Source: a virus
Length of the DNA: 34,244 nucleotides
IMG/VR virus record: IMGVR_UViG_3300030328_001307
Span: 942 to 35,185 of that record
Reading direction: 5' to 3' (one strand)
In this document: positions 24,503 through 31,136 of the stretch, in pieces
Layout: each line of letters starts with the position of its first letter
How positions within the stretch are numbered: the first letter of the stretch is position 1
Translations under genes and position numbers: made by a program
The notes under the pieces: model-generated
Told to the model about the DNA's origin: nothing
The model's database searches: none
What the model saw: only the letters and a program-made list of their open reading frames with translations

Positions 24503-25036
24503 ATGAAAAATGTTAAATCAAATCTTAAAGTTGGTGACACTCATCCTGACTTTATTAAATCTAAAAAACCTAAAGTTACTGAATTCCAAGCAGTAGCAGA
24601 TACTATCATCAAAATGGTAGATGATAACTACATAGTTACAAATTCATTTGACCCTGCAAAAATTCTTGTAGGTGGTATTTGTAATTCACTTCACGACTTC
24701 TTCATTCCTAATGCAGAAAGTTGGCATGAAAGATGTGTAACTAAAGCTCAAGAATTAAATGAGCTTAAAGATACAAAGCGTGAACAAGACCAAGAAATCG
24801 CAGGTGATACTCAAACGCGTCAAGATAAAATTAATCTTCAAGACGCTATTGATAACACACGTGAAAACTTCGCTACTGCACAAGAAGACGTTGCAGTTGC
24901 AAAGAAGAAAATAGAGCAACTTGAAACTATGCTTGAAGAAATGAGTGCAGTTTATCAGACCTCTTTTCAAGAAACTTGGGTTCCATCTAAAGACAAAAAG
25001 AAGAACGTTCAACTTCCTAAGCGTCTTCAAAAATAA
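24503..25036 (+). CDS. Unknown coiled-coil protein, first plus-strand gene
   Basis: 177 residues, MKNVKSNLKVGDTHPDFIKS. A globular N-terminal half (VTEFQAVADTIIKMVDDNYI, KILVGGICNSLHDFF) is followed by a coiled coil at about residues 80-155 (KAQELNELKDTKREQDQEI, AKKKIEQLETMLEEMSAVYQ) and a basic end (KDKKKNVQLPKRLQK). No family recognised. It has a good ribosome site (AAGGAG) and is closed by its own terminator at 25046-25083, so it is probably a single-gene, strongly expressed early transcript. Codons ending in C are more frequent than in later early genes. Confidence 0.8.
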   Translation: MKNVKSNLKVGDTHPDFIKSKKPKVTEFQAVADTIIKMVDDNYIVTNSFDPAKILVGGICNSLHDFFIPNAESWHERCVTKAQELNELKDTKREQDQEIAGDTQTRQDKINLQDAIDNTRENFATAQEDVAVAKKKIEQLETMLEEMSAVYQTSFQETWVPSKDKKKNVQLPKRLQK

Positions 25037-25045
25037 TCCTTCCTT

Positions 25046-25083
25046 GTATCACACCTGCAGTAATGTGGGTGTGGTACTTTCTT
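25046..25083 (+). terminator. Intrinsic terminator after the 177-residue gene
   Basis: Ten-pair stem GTATCACACC with GGTGTGGTAC (25046-25055 and 25068-25077, one G-T pair), 12-base loop, followed by TTTCTTTT. Confidence 0.75.
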
Positions 25084-25108
25084 TTAATCTTAACAATGGA
25101 GTAATACA

Positions 25109-25456
25109 ATGAAAGTTGGAATTATCGGTAGTCGTTCATTCGTAAATACAATGGACGGTTATAAAATAATCAAATCTATTCAAGATAAAATAAAATTCAC
25201 AACAATAATTAGTGGTGGTGCTCGTGGTGCAGATACAATCGCCAAGAAATACGCCAGAGAATTTGGAGTTAAATATATTGAATTTCCTGCCGATTGGAAT
25301 AAATATGGTAAACAAGCAGGATATCTCCGAAATGTTGATATTGTGAAAAATAGTGATTTAATTATTGCCTTTTGGGATGGTAAATCACGTGGTACTGGTC
25401 ATAGTATTCGTATTGCAGATAAATTAAAAAGACCTGTTATAATAGAATACGTATAA
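25109..25456 (+). CDS. SLOG-family (DUF2493/YspA-like) nucleotide-binding protein
   Basis: 115 residues. GSRS at residues 7-10, SGGARGAD at 35-42, FPADWNKYGKQAGYLRN at 59-75 and IIAFWDGKSRGTGHSI at 85-100 are the typical motifs of the small stand-alone SLOG/DUF2493 family, which has a Rossmann-like fold and is thought to bind nucleotides or nucleotide-derived ligands. Frequent in phages, cellular role mostly unproven. It stands alone between two intrinsic terminators, with a GGAG ribosome site. Possible jobs: sensing or sequestering a host defence signal, or nucleotide metabolism; both inference. Confidence 0.88.
   Translation: MKVGIIGSRSFVNTMDGYKIIKSIQDKIKFTTIISGGARGADTIAKKYAREFGVKYIEFPADWNKYGKQAGYLRNVDIVKNSDLIIAFWDGKSRGTGHSIRIADKLKRPVIIEYV
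25413..25443 (+). promoter_or_regulatory. Weak promoter candidate at the end of the SLOG gene
   Basis: TTGCAG, 19 bases, TATAAT at 25438-25443. The perfect -10 is attractive but spacing is long and the terminator at 25457-25500 follows immediately. Confidence 0.2.
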
Positions 25457-25500
25457 CATAAAAAAAGGTAGGCCTCTAGTAGGTTCTACCTTTTTTTATG
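25457..25500 (+). terminator. Strong intrinsic terminator after the SLOG gene
   Basis: Perfect 15-bp stem CATAAAAAAAGGTAG with CTACCTTTTTTTATG around a 14-base loop. The 3' arm contains seven T, and the 5' arm gives the same on the minus strand, so it should work in both directions. Confidence 0.85.
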
Positions 25501-25529
25501 TATGCGTTGTGAAGGAAAGTGACCCACCC

Positions 25530-25546
25530 AGAAAAGTCGGTCAATC
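25530..25546 (+). repeat. 17-base duplicated motif, right copy
   Basis: AGAAAAGTCGGTCAATC, identical to the minus-strand copy at 23626-23642. Flanked by ACCCA (25526-25530) and TGGGT (25553-25557), which can pair so that the motif lies in a hairpin loop, as in the other copy but with a different stem sequence. It lies in gene-free DNA ahead of the long early operon. Confidence 0.7.
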
Positions 25547-25586
25547 GGCACTTGGGTTGAAGATTTCACTATCATCACTTGTGTGC

Positions 25587-25712
25587 CTACAAGACTACGT
25601 AGATAAAGCGTGGTATAATTCCACGACTGCGTAGTCCTGTAGTTGCACAAACCAAATACTAACAATGTGCAACTATACCAAGACTAAATAGGTTTGAATC
25701 CTATGCTTGGTA
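25587..25712 (+). ncRNA. Three consecutive strong stem-loops, putative structured RNA
   Basis: Stem I: 25587-25602 with 25627-25642, 15 of 16 paired, plus an inner 5-bp hairpin CGTGG/CCACG (25609-25625) across a 6x1 internal loop. Stem II: TTGCACA 25643-25649 with TGTGCAA 25666-25672, able to extend to 10 bp by taking three bases from stem I. Stem III: TACCAAG 25676-25682 with CTTGGTA 25706-25712 enclosing a 5-bp stem ATAGG/CCTAT and the 7-base loop TTTGAAT, close to a tRNA T-arm. No complete tRNA can be folded. It is the leader-like region before the early operon; the rest to 25794 shows only a small GACT/AGTC hairpin. Confidence 0.55.
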
Positions 25713-25863
25713 AGACTTGTCAGAGTCTATAACTCATACTGACTGCTTAACAGAAGTGTGTTCAACTTAGATATGTTGTAAAAAGGTCTAGGTTATGGCT
25801 ACATCTTTAACAGAACGAGATGTAGCTATAGCTATATTAGACTTAAAAACAAAGGAGTATATT

Positions 25864-26004
25864 ATGTCTATTAAAGCAATGGAAAAAACCATTATTGAAA
25901 AATTATCTGTATTGTCAAAAGACGAATTAATATTTGTCAATAAATATATAGATAATATTATTAATTACCCAGAAAATTACCCAATAAGGAGTTGTAATGT
26001 CTAA
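25864..26004 (+). CDS. Small unknown protein, start of the early operon
   Basis: 46 residues from the ATG at 25864 (MSIKAMEKTIIEKLSVLSKD). I prefer this start because an AAAGGAG ribosome site precedes it in the same leader used by other genes of the operon. The frame is open to an upstream ATG at 25795 (69 residues, MATSLTERDVAIAILDLKTK) with a weaker AAAGG site, which may also be used. No family recognised. Overlaps the next gene by eight bases. Confidence 0.6.
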   Translation: MSIKAMEKTIIEKLSVLSKDELIFVNKYIDNIINYPENYPIRSCNV

Positions 26005-26320
26005 ATTTCTAAAAGAAGATTCACGCCAACATCATTATGAAACTATTGTGCGTGAAGAACATGTTAAAGAAATCAATCGGATCAATACATTCCGAGAAAT
26101 GTCAAATGAATATCAAGATGTTATTCAAACTAAATATGCAGATGATACAATCTCACACGATAAATTTGGTTTGGCTATGACATACTACAAAGAAATGGAA
26201 TTCTTAACAAAGTTATGTCTATTGCAAATAGAAAACAATATGATTTCAGATGAATATGTAGGTTATATGAAAGACATTGCTAAAGCTGTAGACAAGTTAG
26301 AAAGGATTGCAAATGGCTAA
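25997..26320 (+). CDS. Unknown early protein, helical
   Basis: 107 residues, MSKFLKEDSRQHHYETIVRE, predominantly helical and acidic (YQDVIQTKYADDTISHDKFG, YMKDIAKAVDKLERIANG). AAGGAG ribosome site. It overlaps both neighbours, so translation is coupled. No family recognised. Confidence 0.7.
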   Translation: MSKFLKEDSRQHHYETIVREEHVKEINRINTFREMSNEYQDVIQTKYADDTISHDKFGLAMTYYKEMEFLTKLCLLQIENNMISDEYVGYMKDIAKAVDKLERIANG

Positions 26321-26456
26321 AAAAATTAAAATAAAAGAGTTTGATGAATGGTTAGAAAAATGTCCAATACCATATAACACTTCCTGTTCTAATGATGGGC
26401 TTACTGAAGTATATGAATTTGATACATCAGAATGTGAGTATGAAGATTATGAGTAA
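26313..26456 (+). CDS. 47-residue acidic protein with a W-x-x-x-C-P motif
   Basis: MAKKIKIKEFDEWLEKCPIP, then YNTSCSNDGLTEVYEFD and an acidic tail CEYEDYE. The ribosome site AAAGGA lies before the ATG inside the end of the previous gene. The FDEWLEKCPIPY core parallels LDWIKTCPYE in the 46-residue protein at 27923-28063, so the two look like members of one small family with an aromatic/Cys-Pro core and a beta-strand tail. Function unknown. Confidence 0.65.
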   Translation: MAKKIKIKEFDEWLEKCPIPYNTSCSNDGLTEVYEFDTSECEYEDYE

Positions 26457-26462
26457 ATATAT

Positions 26463-26723
26463 ATGGCTATTGAAGCATTAGAACAACAGTACGAGTGGGA
26501 GTTGAATTCTGAACTTTACACTCTACAATACCTAATTAAGTGTGAGTATGAGATGCGAACTATACTAAAATGCACAGGTGCTATAGAAGTGGCTTTGCAT
26601 AATTGTGAAGCGAAAGAGTTATCGCAAGATAATTTGGAACGCATCACCACTTCTCTAACCATACTTAAAGAACAAGCTAAGGGGTTAGCTGAACTATTAC
26701 GAAAGGAAAAGTATGACCTTTAG
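26463..26723 (+). CDS. Unknown early protein, coiled-coil
   Basis: 86 residues, MAIEALEQQYEWELNSELYT, then TLQYLIKCEYEMRTILKCTG and LTILKEQAKGLAELLRKEKY: three helices with heptad-like spacing. The ribosome site is poor (TAAATATAT before the ATG); translation may depend on the preceding gene, whose stop is six bases upstream. No family recognised. Confidence 0.6.
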   Translation: MAIEALEQQYEWELNSELYTLQYLIKCEYEMRTILKCTGAIEVALHNCEAKELSQDNLERITTSLTILKEQAKGLAELLRKEKYDL

Positions 26724-26759
26724 CTTAACATTAATCTAACCATAAACAAAGGAGTAAAT

Positions 26760-27620
26760 ATGTTAGATGATATAAAACAAGACTACGAGTTTCCTACAGA
26801 AATGGTGGAGCTTGAAGCACTAAACAGGACAGATAATTTTGGCAACAAAAATTATTCTGTACCTCTTGATATGGCAAGAGCGTGTGTACGTACAGATACC
26901 GGTCAGGTTCTGGGTATTCACGGCAGTAAATACAAACCAATAGCACACAAAGATGTTGTTGATAATGTAATGCGAGGTGTTGATAAGACAGGCATTACAG
27001 ATTACAAAACAGATATCAAAATATTTGAAGGTGGTGCAAAAATGAGAGGATCTATTACATTTGAGAACCTTGTCATTGAACCACAAAAAGATGATATCAT
27101 TAAGTTTCGTATCAACTTCTTCAATTCATACGACCAATCGTGGGCATTTGCTACAATATGTGATGGCTTACGCTTGTGGTGTATGAATGGTTGCACAACA
27201 CCTGTAAATGCTTCTACTTTGCGATTCAAACATACAAGCAAAGTAAACATTCAAAGTATCAAAGAGCGTGTTTTGACAGGATTTCATTTCTTCAAAGACA
27301 TTGGTAAAGAATATTCTGAATGGGCAAACATACGATTAAGTGCACACTCTGTTCAAAAATTCTTAGAACAAACTGTAGCTAAAACATTTAAGCGTTCATC
27401 TAACTCAATACCATTCAATGTAACGAGAACAGAAACATTACTTGAAAATTTTAATCGTGAGAGTCGTTCATTAGGTAATACTAAATGGGCGTTGTACAAT
27501 GCAATGACATACTGGTCTACTCATACAGATGGACAGCGTGAACACGCTATTCGTAAACGTAGAGAAGATGAAGTAGCTAAAGCACTAGGTTCAAAACAAT
27601 GGCAAGAACTAGTTGCATAG
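26760..27620 (+). CDS. DUF932 family protein
   Basis: 286 residues. YKPIAHKDVVDNVMRGVDKT, FRINFFNSYDQSWAFATICD, LRLWCMNGCTTPVNASTLRF, HTSKVNIQSIKERVLTGFHF and the late REHAIRKRREDEVAKALGSK are the pattern of the phage/plasmid DUF932 family. These proteins are common in phages and mobile elements; biochemical function is not established, and an association with DNA metabolism is only inferred. It has an AAAGGAG ribosome site within the repeated leader described in the findings. Confidence 0.85.
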   Translation: MLDDIKQDYEFPTEMVELEALNRTDNFGNKNYSVPLDMARACVRTDTGQVLGIHGSKYKPIAHKDVVDNVMRGVDKTGITDYKTDIKIFEGGAKMRGSITFENLVIEPQKDDIIKFRINFFNSYDQSWAFATICDGLRLWCMNGCTTPVNASTLRFKHTSKVNIQSIKERVLTGFHFFKDIGKEYSEWANIRLSAHSVQKFLEQTVAKTFKRSSNSIPFNVTRTETLLENFNRESRSLGNTKWALYNAMTYWSTHTDGQREHAIRKRREDEVAKALGSKQWQELVA

Positions 27621-27640
27621 TAGTATATTAATAGTATAAT
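27613..27640 (+). promoter_or_regulatory. Candidate internal promoter of the early operon
   Basis: TTGCAT, 16 bases, TATAAT, placed in the short gap after the DUF932 gene and 22 bases before the next ATG. Confidence 0.35.
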
Positions 27641-27662
27641 AATAGTACGAAAGGAATATATT

Positions 27663-27899
27663 ATGCGAGAAGATCAAATCTTTGATGAAGTCGTAGCAAG
27701 ACTTGGCGAGTCTGACACAATACAAGAGTTTAGATTTGCTGTGCGACCATTCAAACCAACCATATTATCATCACCACTATTTCCAAATGCAAATCACGAA
27801 GGTTATTATAGTAACAAAATGCAAAGTCTTAAACACGACGAAACATACAATGCTATAACATTAGAAATGTGGAATGAGTATTGGTCTAAATATTTATAG
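27663..27899 (+). CDS. Unknown early protein
   Basis: 78 residues, MREDQIFDEVVARLGESDTI, with QEFRFAVRPFKPTILSSPLF and a C-terminal helix ITLEMWNEYWSKYL. Preceded by an AAAGGA ribosome site and a promoter-like sequence. No family recognised. It may be a small binding protein acting on a host target, but nothing in the sequence shows this. Confidence 0.65.
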   Translation: MREDQIFDEVVARLGESDTIQEFRFAVRPFKPTILSSPLFPNANHEGYYSNKMQSLKHDETYNAITLEMWNEYWSKYL

Positions 27900-27922
27900 A
27901 ATCATAAACAAAGGAGTATATT

Positions 27923-28063
27923 ATGGTAAATTTTCAAGTATCTAACATTGAAGGTGCACTTGATTGGATTAAGACTTGTCCATATGAACACACAATATCA
28001 TCTATGCAAGGTGGTTTTATTCACATTAAAATATTCATCCCTATGAATAAGGAGGTAAAATGA
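27923..28063 (+). CDS. 46-residue protein with a W-x-x-x-C-P motif
   Basis: MVNFQVSNIEGALDWIKTCP then YEHTISSMQGGFIHIKIFIP. The ribosome site AAAGGAG is in the same leader as at 25864 and 26760. It resembles the 47-residue protein at 26313-26456 around the Trp/Cys-Pro core and likely shares its fold. Its stop overlaps the next ATG (ATGA). Unknown function. Confidence 0.65.
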   Translation: MVNFQVSNIEGALDWIKTCPYEHTISSMQGGFIHIKIFIPMNKEVK

Positions 28064-28440
28064 ATAAATATATTGTTGACTTAAAATTTGATCGCAAGAC
28101 TTTAAAGTTTAGTAAATCACCAAACACTTGCGAGTTCATTGATTTTCATTTAGATAACCCAAAGGTTTGGGATCTGTACCTAAAGTTTGCAACTGATATG
28201 GTACATCACGGACACAAAAAATTATCAAGTGAAATGCTTATCAATCGTGTTCGTTGGGAAACAATGGTTAATACTACTGACAAACAATTTAAAATAAATA
28301 ACAACCACAAACCTTTTTATGCAAGACTATTGCTATCTTTACCTAGGTTTAAAGAAACAAAGTTCCTTGAAGTTAGACAAAGTTGTGCAGATGACTTATC
28401 ATATTCCGAATGTGAAATATTAATAAGTCCTTATGTATAG
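28060..28440 (+). CDS. Conserved phage protein of unknown function (NNNH-x-P-x-YAR type)
   Basis: 126 residues. KVWDLYLKFATDMVHHGHKK, LINRVRWETMVNTTDKQF and KINNNHKPFYARLLLSLPRF form a pattern I recognise from conserved phage and prophage proteins near recombination or replication genes; no function has been assigned that I know of. Strong GGAGGT ribosome site. It overlaps the regulator gene downstream by eight bases. Confidence 0.75.
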   Translation: MNKYIVDLKFDRKTLKFSKSPNTCEFIDFHLDNPKVWDLYLKFATDMVHHGHKKLSSEMLINRVRWETMVNTTDKQFKINNNHKPFYARLLLSLPRFKETKFLEVRQSCADDLSYSECEILISPYV

Positions 28441-28915
28441 AGTTGCAGTTAAAGAACTTCAAGAAAGACGACAACACCTAGGATTATCTTCGCAAGAAGT
28501 TGCAGAAAAACTAGGTGTTTCCGATTCGTTAATATCGCTTTGGGAATGTGGTAAAAAGCAACCAAGTAGCACTATGTTTTTTAATTGGGTAACTGTGCTT
28601 GGCTTTAACTTTATTCTTAATGTACATCAATCTCAAATCCCAAAAACTTTTGAGCCAAGCTACGATACAAAGCGTTGGATCACGGAAGAATTTGGAGAAA
28701 GGTATAACTATGAACAAGAACTTAAAATCTTTGTCAACCATTATCGGGCAGGTGGAACAATTAAATCAGATTGGCAATACGCTTTCCGATCTTGGTTATT
28801 GCGTTCAAAAAAGTTCCAATCCAATACAAGTCAAACCACCAAGAATACTGAAGAACGTCGTGAAAGAATCAACAATGTCTTTGCTATCAGCGATAAAACA
28901 AAACAAAGTAGATGA
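28433..28915 (+). CDS. XRE-type HTH protein with replication-protein-like C-terminal part
   Basis: 160 residues. Residues about 7-60 form an XRE/Cro-type helix-turn-helix (LQERRQHLGLSSQEVAEKLG, VSDSLISLWECGKKQPSSTM). The second half, TKRWITEEFGERYNYEQELK then GGTIKSDWQYAFRSWLLRSK, resembles the W-x-x-x-F-R-x-W-L-R end found in phage replication initiators and DnaT/DnaD-like proteins. So it may be a DNA-binding protein that organises replication, not just a repressor; this is inference. The last ~200 bases overlap another frame with its own ribosome site (see 28710-29315). Confidence 0.75.
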   Translation: MYRVAVKELQERRQHLGLSSQEVAEKLGVSDSLISLWECGKKQPSSTMFFNWVTVLGFNFILNVHQSQIPKTFEPSYDTKRWITEEFGERYNYEQELKIFVNHYRAGGTIKSDWQYAFRSWLLRSKKFQSNTSQTTKNTEERRERINNVFAISDKTKQSR

Positions 28916-29315
28916 GTATATAGCTACAGAAAACAAAGCAATACAATATCTTAATCTATTGCGAGGAACATTACAGCATTGTCAAAAAATTATGTTGCCT
29001 GCCGATCCTAAATATATTGGCACGGCTATAGAAATATGTGCATCAACCTTCGGGTGTGATGTACCTAATGAACTTGGCTTAAAAATATACAAAGAAATAT
29101 TAGCAAAATATCCACAATGTATTATAGAAATATACACTATAGAATTAATTAAGACTTACAAGTACAGGAGGTTGCCTGTACCTGCAGACTTTTTAAATAC
29201 TTATGAACTACCATACGAACACGGAATGATGTTCATAGAAAATACTTATTTAAAAACAAAAAAGTTTGCAAACATAGTACAAAAGTGCTATAAAATAAAT
29301 ACGAAAGGAGTATAA
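28710..29315 (+). CDS. Unknown early protein, possible helicase-loader-like
   Basis: 201 residues if the ATG at 28710 is used, which has AAAGG four bases beyond a GGAG upstream; that start overlaps the XRE gene by 206 bases in another frame. The next ATG at 28875 gives 146 residues with only 41 bases of overlap but a poor ribosome site. The section IYKEILAKYPQCIIEIYTIE then KTYKYRRLPVPADFL resembles phage helicase-loader/G39P-style helices (a Tyr-Pro followed by a Pro-containing loop). That assignment is weak. The gene ends one base before the exonuclease ATG. Confidence 0.6.
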   Translation: MNKNLKSLSTIIGQVEQLNQIGNTLSDLGYCVQKSSNPIQVKPPRILKNVVKESTMSLLSAIKQNKVDEYIATENKAIQYLNLLRGTLQHCQKIMLPADPKYIGTAIEICASTFGCDVPNELGLKIYKEILAKYPQCIIEIYTIELIKTYKYRRLPVPADFLNTYELPYEHGMMFIENTYLKTKKFANIVQKCYKINTKGV

Positions 29316-29316
29316 T

Positions 29317-30126
29317 ATGCAACCAAAGAAAAAAGTAGAACGACCTAAAACACTTGGTGGTTCGGATGCTATACGCATTATGGAAGGTGATTGGCACACA
29401 CTCTGGTTAGAAAAGACAGGGCGTCAAGAACCTGCCAACTTGGATCGGGTGTTACCTGTACAAATCGGCATTGTTACAGAAGAATTAAACAAGCTATGGT
29501 TTGCACAGGAAACAGGACATAAACTATTATCAGCTAGTAATCAACACGATTTCACAGATGGATTTCGCCACGCTAGTCTTGATGGAATGGTAAATGTTAG
29601 TGACAAAATATGTGTCCTAGAGTGTAAGCATACCAATGCCAACAACACTTTAGAAAATGTTATACGAAAATATATGCCACAGCTACAACATTATATGCAA
29701 GTTGCAATGATGGATAGAGCGTACCTCTCAGTAATTTTTGGTAATATGAGATACGAATGGTGTGAAATAACATATGACAATGAATACATTAAAATGCTTT
29801 ACGAAATGGAAGATACCTTTTGGAAGCAACATATATTAAATGACAAAGAACCAGAAAATATAAAAACAGAAAAAATCATACAAGACTATACAGACAACAT
29901 AAAAGTAAACGATATGATTCGTATTGATATGGAGAAGAACAATGAGTTTGTAGCTAATGCACATACTTGGCGTGAAACGAAAATATCATACGATCAACAC
30001 CGAGCAGTTGGTAAGGTATTGAAAGAACTAATACCTGCCAACTGTCGTCTTGCTGAAGGTGGTGGTATCAAAATATCACGAACAAAAGCAGGACACCTAA
30101 CCATTAAAGAAAACAAAGGAGGTTAA
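29317..30126 (+). CDS. YqaJ-type viral exonuclease
   Basis: 269 residues. Lambda-exonuclease-fold motifs: GGSDA at 14-18, an acidic helix GIVTEELNKLWF at 51-62, HASLDGMV with Asp89, LECKHTN with Glu102/Lys104 and QLQHYMQVA with Gln122/124. These correspond to the PD-(D/E)xK nuclease core of the YqaJ family. It degrades one strand of duplex DNA to provide ends for strand annealing. The following gene is the likely annealing partner, then SSB. Strong AAAGGAG ribosome site. Confidence 0.9.
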   Translation: MQPKKKVERPKTLGGSDAIRIMEGDWHTLWLEKTGRQEPANLDRVLPVQIGIVTEELNKLWFAQETGHKLLSASNQHDFTDGFRHASLDGMVNVSDKICVLECKHTNANNTLENVIRKYMPQLQHYMQVAMMDRAYLSVIFGNMRYEWCEITYDNEYIKMLYEMEDTFWKQHILNDKEPENIKTEKIIQDYTDNIKVNDMIRIDMEKNNEFVANAHTWRETKISYDQHRAVGKVLKELIPANCRLAEGGGIKISRTKAGHLTIKENKGG

Positions 30127-30130
30127 TATA

Positions 30131-30718
30131 ATGGCTAACATTGAACCAAGAGTAAAGAACATACTACAAAAGTATGATCTTAAACCCGAACACGCACTCT
30201 GGGAACTAAAGCGTGGTGGTAAAGCAACACTAGTTATGTTGCACAAATACTGTGAACTTGTTGGAGCTAAAGCAGGTGTTGTTATAGATGACATACTTGA
30301 AGTAGAAACAAACTCTGCACAAGGTATTGCAGTAGTTAAATGCTATGCACACAATGACAAAATGAAAGTCATTACCTACGGAGAAGCAAGTCCTAAAAAT
30401 AGTAAGGTCGCTTATCCATATGCAATGGCAGAGAAACGTGCTGTAGATAGAGCCATACTTAAACTTGTTGGATTACACGGATTTGTGTATTCAGAAGATG
30501 AGTTTGATACAAGTAACGATAAGGTGGGTTCTGCAGATGATGATGCCATCAACACATTTCTTACTAATATTGAAGGTAGCAAAACACTTAAACAAGCTAC
30601 CGGATATTATGAAATGGCAAAAGTAAACATAGCTAAAGCCAAGAAATCTAATCCGGGATTGTATCATGTGGCTGTAGCTAAATATGAATCTAAAAGAGAG
30701 GAACTACAAAGTGTATAA
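30131..30718 (+). CDS. Putative single-strand annealing protein
   Basis: 195 residues. NIEPRVKNILQKYDLKPEHA, then VITYGEASPKNSKVAYPYAM and AEKRAVDRAILKLVGLHGFV form a block I associate with phage Rad52/ERF-like annealing or ssDNA-binding proteins encoded next to YqaJ exonucleases. The pairing with exonuclease upstream and SSB downstream supports a recombinase role. The family name is not certain from sequence alone. The C-terminus overlaps the SSB start by eight bases; the ribosome site for SSB (GAGAGG) is inside it. Confidence 0.6.
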   Translation: MANIEPRVKNILQKYDLKPEHALWELKRGGKATLVMLHKYCELVGAKAGVVIDDILEVETNSAQGIAVVKCYAHNDKMKVITYGEASPKNSKVAYPYAMAEKRAVDRAILKLVGLHGFVYSEDEFDTSNDKVGSADDDAINTFLTNIEGSKTLKQATGYYEMAKVNIAKAKKSNPGLYHVAVAKYESKREELQSV

Positions 30719-31136
30719 TAAAATTACATTGATAGGTAATCTAGGTGCTGACCCCGAAATAAAACAAACGGGTGCAGGATCTAATTACGCCATCTTGTCT
30801 TTAGCTACAAACAGAGTAGTTAAAGGCGAGAAAGATACCGAATGGCACAAGGTTGTTGTTTGGGATGATAAGATTGCAGACATACTTTCTAAATATAGTA
30901 AGAAAGGTAGTCGGGTTTTATTGGAGGGAAGATTAACATATCGGGATTGGACTACCGAAAGTGGTGAGAAACGAACCAAAGCTGAAATACATTTAGATAG
31001 GTTCAATTCAGAAATGAAACTTATGGATTCTAAATCTGATAACACTTCACCATCTATAACTACAGATGAAAAAGTAAAACCTCGAGGCTTTGAAAAGGAA
31101 GGCCTTGATGAATTTGATGATGAGATTCCAATCTAA
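30711..31136 (+). CDS. ssb: Single-stranded DNA-binding protein
   Basis: 141 residues with a GTG start at 30711 (VYNKITLIGNLGADPEI), chosen because GAGAGG precedes it and because SSB proteins begin with this OB-fold strand; the ATG at 30684 would add nine unrelated residues. The OB fold is clear (AILSLATNR, WHKVVVWDDKIADILSKYSK, RVLLEGRLTYRDWTTESGEK). The protein ends in an acidic tip DEFDDEIPI, like the DDDIPF tail of bacterial SSB that recruits partner proteins. Alternative GTG use has moderate support. Confidence 0.9.
   Translation: MYNKITLIGNLGADPEIKQTGAGSNYAILSLATNRVVKGEKDTEWHKVVVWDDKIADILSKYSKKGSRVLLEGRLTYRDWTTESGEKRTKAEIHLDRFNSEMKLMDSKSDNTSPSITTDEKVKPRGFEKEGLDEFDDEIPI

Noticed and set aside
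24755-25030. Minus-strand frame opposite the 177-residue gene
   Set aside because: Phe/Leu/Cys-rich antisense of a clear coding sequence that has its own ribosome site and terminator.
25672-25720. Complete tRNA gene suggested by the GGTTTGAATCC T-arm-like sequence
   Set aside because: Only an acceptor-like helix and a T-arm-like stem can be formed; there is no D-arm or anticodon arm between the acceptor strands, and no CCA end.
25672-25720. Phage attachment site derived from a host tRNA 3' end
   Set aside because: No integrase gene occurs in the window, and host sequence is not available for comparison; the idea remains possible but unsupported.
26820-27250. Two minus-strand frames opposite the DUF932 gene
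   Set aside because: Antisense of a recognised family protein, with no start context.
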